From: Propionibacteriaceae bacterium | GTDB taxonomy: Bacteria > Actinomycetota > Actinomycetes > Propionibacteriales > Propionibacteriaceae | Length of the DNA: 7,462 bases | Reading direction: 5' to 3' | Assembly (NCBI GenBank): GCA_031254155.1 | Contig: JAIRVA010000010.1 | Location: forward strand, 1-7,462 | Part shown: positions 6,313 through 7,462 of the stretch, piece by piece | Position numbering within the stretch: the stretch's first letter is position 1 | How the letters are laid out: each line of letters opens with the position of its first letter | The notes under the pieces: generated by a model | Told to the model about the DNA's origin: nothing | Databases searched by the model: none | The model's input: the letters and a program-made list of their open reading frames with translations, nothing else | Program-made: the position numbers and the translations under genes

Positions 6313-6360
6313 CGGAGCCGAGATGGCGGACGGACACGGAGCCGAGATGGCGGACAGACA
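6313..6360 (+). repeat. 24-bp tandem duplication carrying GGAG and ATG
   Basis: Two adjacent 24-nt units (6313-6336 and 6337-6360) differ at one base (position 20 of the unit, G versus A). Each contains GGAG, then CCGAG, then ATG, so each copy is a small ribosome-site-plus-start module. The unit length is eight codons, and the two extra ATGs (6323 and 6347) are in frame with the start at 6371, itself preceded by GGAG at the same 5-nt spacing. Confidence 0.9.
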
Positions 6361-6370
6361 AGGAGAGGTC

Positions 6371-6997
6371 ATGGTGTGGCTGCAAATCGGTGGGTGGATC
6401 GGCTCGGGGCTGGTGGTGCTGTCGTTGACGCAGGCCCGCGTCCTGCGCTTCCGCTGGCTCAACCTGACCGGTTCGGTGATCGCGACCGCCTACAACGCCA
6501 TCCTTGGCATCTGGCCCTTCGTCGCCATGAACGGTGCCATCTGCCTTATCAACATCTATTGGCTCGTACGCCTGAACCGCGAGCGGCACTCAGCAGCAGC
6601 GTACGAGGTCCTCGAGGTCAGTCCCAACGACCCGTACCTCGATCATCTGCTGGCCCAGAACGCGACGGACATGGCCGCCTCGACACCGGGTTTCACGCCC
6701 GATGAGGTCGACAGCGGATGTTGCGCATTCCTGGTGGTCCGCGGCAGCGAGACCGTGGGCATGGTTGTCGTCCGGCCCCGGCAGGGTACGGAGGCCGACG
6801 TGGTACTGGACTGGGTGAGTACGCGCTTCCGCGACTTCACGCCCGGCGAGTTTGTCTACGGCCACTCCGGGATCTTCGCCCAACACGGCCTCACCCGGTT
6901 GCGCGTTGTGAGCCCGCCGGAGCGCGAACACGGGTACCTCACCCGCATGGGTTTCCACGCCGAGGAGGACGGCTGGGTCCGCGAGATCGCTGGCTGA
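6371..6997 (+). CDS. Small membrane protein: YgjV-like N-terminus with acetyltransferase-like C-terminus
   Basis: A 208-residue protein of unproven function. The N-terminus has three likely membrane helices (about 5-21, 29-47 and 49-67) with the pattern of YgjV-type inner-membrane proteins: GGWIGSGLVVLSL, a short basic loop (ARVLRFRW), then NLTGSVIATAYNAILG and NGAICLINIYWLVRLNR. Residues 74-208 are soluble. They contain a beta-rich stretch (119-150) with LDWVSTRFRDFTPGEFVY (146-163) and end in HGYLTRMGF (187-195), reminiscent of the last strand and helix of GNAT acetyltransferases. A clear acetyl-CoA-binding Q/RxxGxG/A motif is missing, so enzymatic activity is doubtful. The start at 6371 is preferred for its AAGGAG site and because the membrane domain begins there; upstream in-frame ATGs at 6323 and 6347 would add 16 or 8 polar residues. 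It is transcribed away from the fix cluster, and no link to it is evident. Confidence 0.7.
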   Translation: MVWLQIGGWIGSGLVVLSLTQARVLRFRWLNLTGSVIATAYNAILGIWPFVAMNGAICLINIYWLVRLNRERHSAAAYEVLEVSPNDPYLDHLLAQNATDMAASTPGFTPDEVDSGCCAFLVVRGSETVGMVVVRPRQGTEADVVLDWVSTRFRDFTPGEFVYGHSGIFAQHGLTRLRVVSPPEREHGYLTRMGFHAEEDGWVREIAG

Positions 6998-7016
6998 CCT
7001 TGACGTACCCTCCCTG

Positions 7017-7462
7017 TCACCCCCAGTGGGCCCGGCGGATGGCCTCAAAACGCTGGCGGCGGAGTTCGTCAATTTCGGGGCTGGGCAGGGGGTCGAGCGA
7101 GCGGCGGAGGGCGAGTTCGAGCAGGTAGTCGGCCAGTTCCGGGTTGCGGGCCAGGACGGGGCCGTGGGGGTACGTCCCGATCACGGTTCCCTGGACCGCG
7201 CCCTCCGTACCATCATTCGCATTGCCGACACCCTTTTCGACCCGGGCCAACGGGGTGGCGGCCGGGCCGAGCGTGGTGTAACCGCCGTGATTCTCGAAGC
7301 CCGTGATCGCCGACTCGGTGCCGTCCGGCTTCGTCCAGCGCGTGAGGATCTCCCCCACTGCGCGGACCGGGCCCCGCCGCGTGGTCACGTCCAGCAGGCC
7401 CAGGCCGGGCACGTCCCGGTCACCGACGGCGAAGGTGCGACCGGCGATCTGGTAGCCCGCGC
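7017..7462 (-). CDS. gatD: GatD, glutaminase subunit of lipid II isoglutaminyl synthase (partial, C-terminal)
   Basis: The C-terminal 147 residues of a class I glutamine amidotransferase; the 5' part lies beyond the right edge. The family partner is MurT: GatD releases ammonia from glutamine and MurT uses it to amidate the D-glutamate of lipid II, a cytoplasmic step of peptidoglycan synthesis. Read in frame to the edge, the protein begins AGYQIAGRTFAVG, continues PGLGLLDV, and carries GFENHGG (residues 54-60 of the fragment), DGTEGAV and GTYPHGPVLARNP (95-107), with H99 the expected catalytic histidine. The codon cut by the edge ends in GC and precedes AGYQ, where the family has its nucleophilic cysteine (CAGYQ). 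A GTG at 7412 is an internal valine, not a start. The stop lies 19 nt from that of the convergent YgjV-like gene. A cobyric-acid-synthase-like paralogue is possible but less likely. Confidence 0.87.
   Translation of the reverse strand, partial: AGYQIAGRTFAVGDRDVPGLGLLDVTTRRGPVRAVGEILTRWTKPDGTESAITGFENHGGYTTLGPAATPLARVEKGVGNANDGTEGAVQGTVIGTYPHGPVLARNPELADYLLELALRRSLDPLPSPEIDELRRQRFEAIRRAHWG

Larger units (their letters stand above)
6050..6370. other. Divergent intergenic region, 321 nt
   Basis: This region separates the CoA-transferase (leftward) from the YgjV-like gene (rightward) and is visibly richer in A+T than the flanking genes. It holds the CoA-transferase promoter and operator-like repeat (6100-6128), a GTGCA-n7-TGCAC inverted repeat with an inner GCAAGCTTGC palindrome (6159-6175), a TTTGC-n2-GCAAA repeat (6204-6215) and the 24-bp tandem duplication (6313-6360). 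GGAATAATG at 6081-6089 recurs inverted at 6175-6183. The only rightward promoter candidate is weak: GTGACA at 6267-6272 followed by a poor -10. The two short frames here (plus 6111-6428, minus 6125-6589) have no recognisable features and are probably not genes. Confidence 0.6.

Noticed and set aside
6323..6370. Upstream ATGs (6323, 6347) as the main start of the YgjV-like gene
   Set aside because: They lie within the tandem duplication and would add a polar leader before the first membrane helix; the 6371 start has the fuller AAGGAG site. Retained only as a possible alternative initiation array.
1..7462. CRISPR, transposon ends, tRNA or rRNA genes
   Set aside because: No regularly spaced repeats, transposase remnants, target-site duplications or tRNA-like cloverleaf sequences were seen; the inverted repeat at 8-65 is a single intergenic hairpin with no associated mobile gene in the window.

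Overview
The window looks like a piece of a high-GC Gram-positive (actinobacterial) chromosome. The coding DNA is GC-rich with strong third-position GC bias, which is why long open frames appear antisense to nearly every gene. The gene at the right edge is the C-terminal part of GatD, the glutaminase subunit of the lipid II amidation enzyme of Gram-positive bacteria. The gene set would suit a facultative or anaerobic actinobacterium, for example a propionibacterium relative, but the genus is inference.

Layout. Positions 1-135 are intergenic and hold a 58-nt inverted repeat that also reads as a tandem pair of NrdR boxes, plus a perfect 12-bp palindrome. From 4564 down to 136 on the minus strand runs a tight five-gene operon: acyl-CoA dehydrogenase, fixA, fixB, fixC and fixX, with gaps of 13, 12 and 10 nt and finally a 4-nt ATGA overlap. 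Upstream of it, after a 189-nt gap, lies a 4-hydroxybutyrate/butyrate-type CoA-transferase on the same strand (6049-4754) with a recognisable promoter and an operator-like inverted repeat. A 321-nt divergent intergenic region follows. Next is a plus-strand gene (6371-6997) for a small membrane protein with a YgjV-like N-terminus and an acetyltransferase-like C-terminus, preceded by a 24-bp tandem duplication. It converges on the truncated gatD (7462-7017, minus) with 19 nt between the stop codons.

How the genes work together (inference). The CoA-transferase would load a short-chain carboxylate onto CoA, or release it. The acyl-CoA dehydrogenase would interconvert the acyl-CoA and its enoyl-CoA. 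FixAB (an electron-transfer flavoprotein) would carry the electrons to or from FixCX, a membrane-associated flavoprotein and its ferredoxin-like partner that connect to the quinone pool. FixA, FixB and FixX resemble the enterobacterial Fix proteins linked to carnitine/crotonobetaine reduction, so the cassette may serve anaerobic reduction of an unsaturated acyl-CoA as well as oxidation. The physiological substrate cannot be read from the sequence.

The most notable non-coding signals are the NrdR-box-like pair at the left edge, which would predict a ribonucleotide reductase gene just outside the window, and the triple in-frame GGAG-N5-ATG start array created by the 24-bp duplication before the YgjV-like gene. 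I found no tRNA, rRNA, CRISPR array, insertion sequence or clear phage element.
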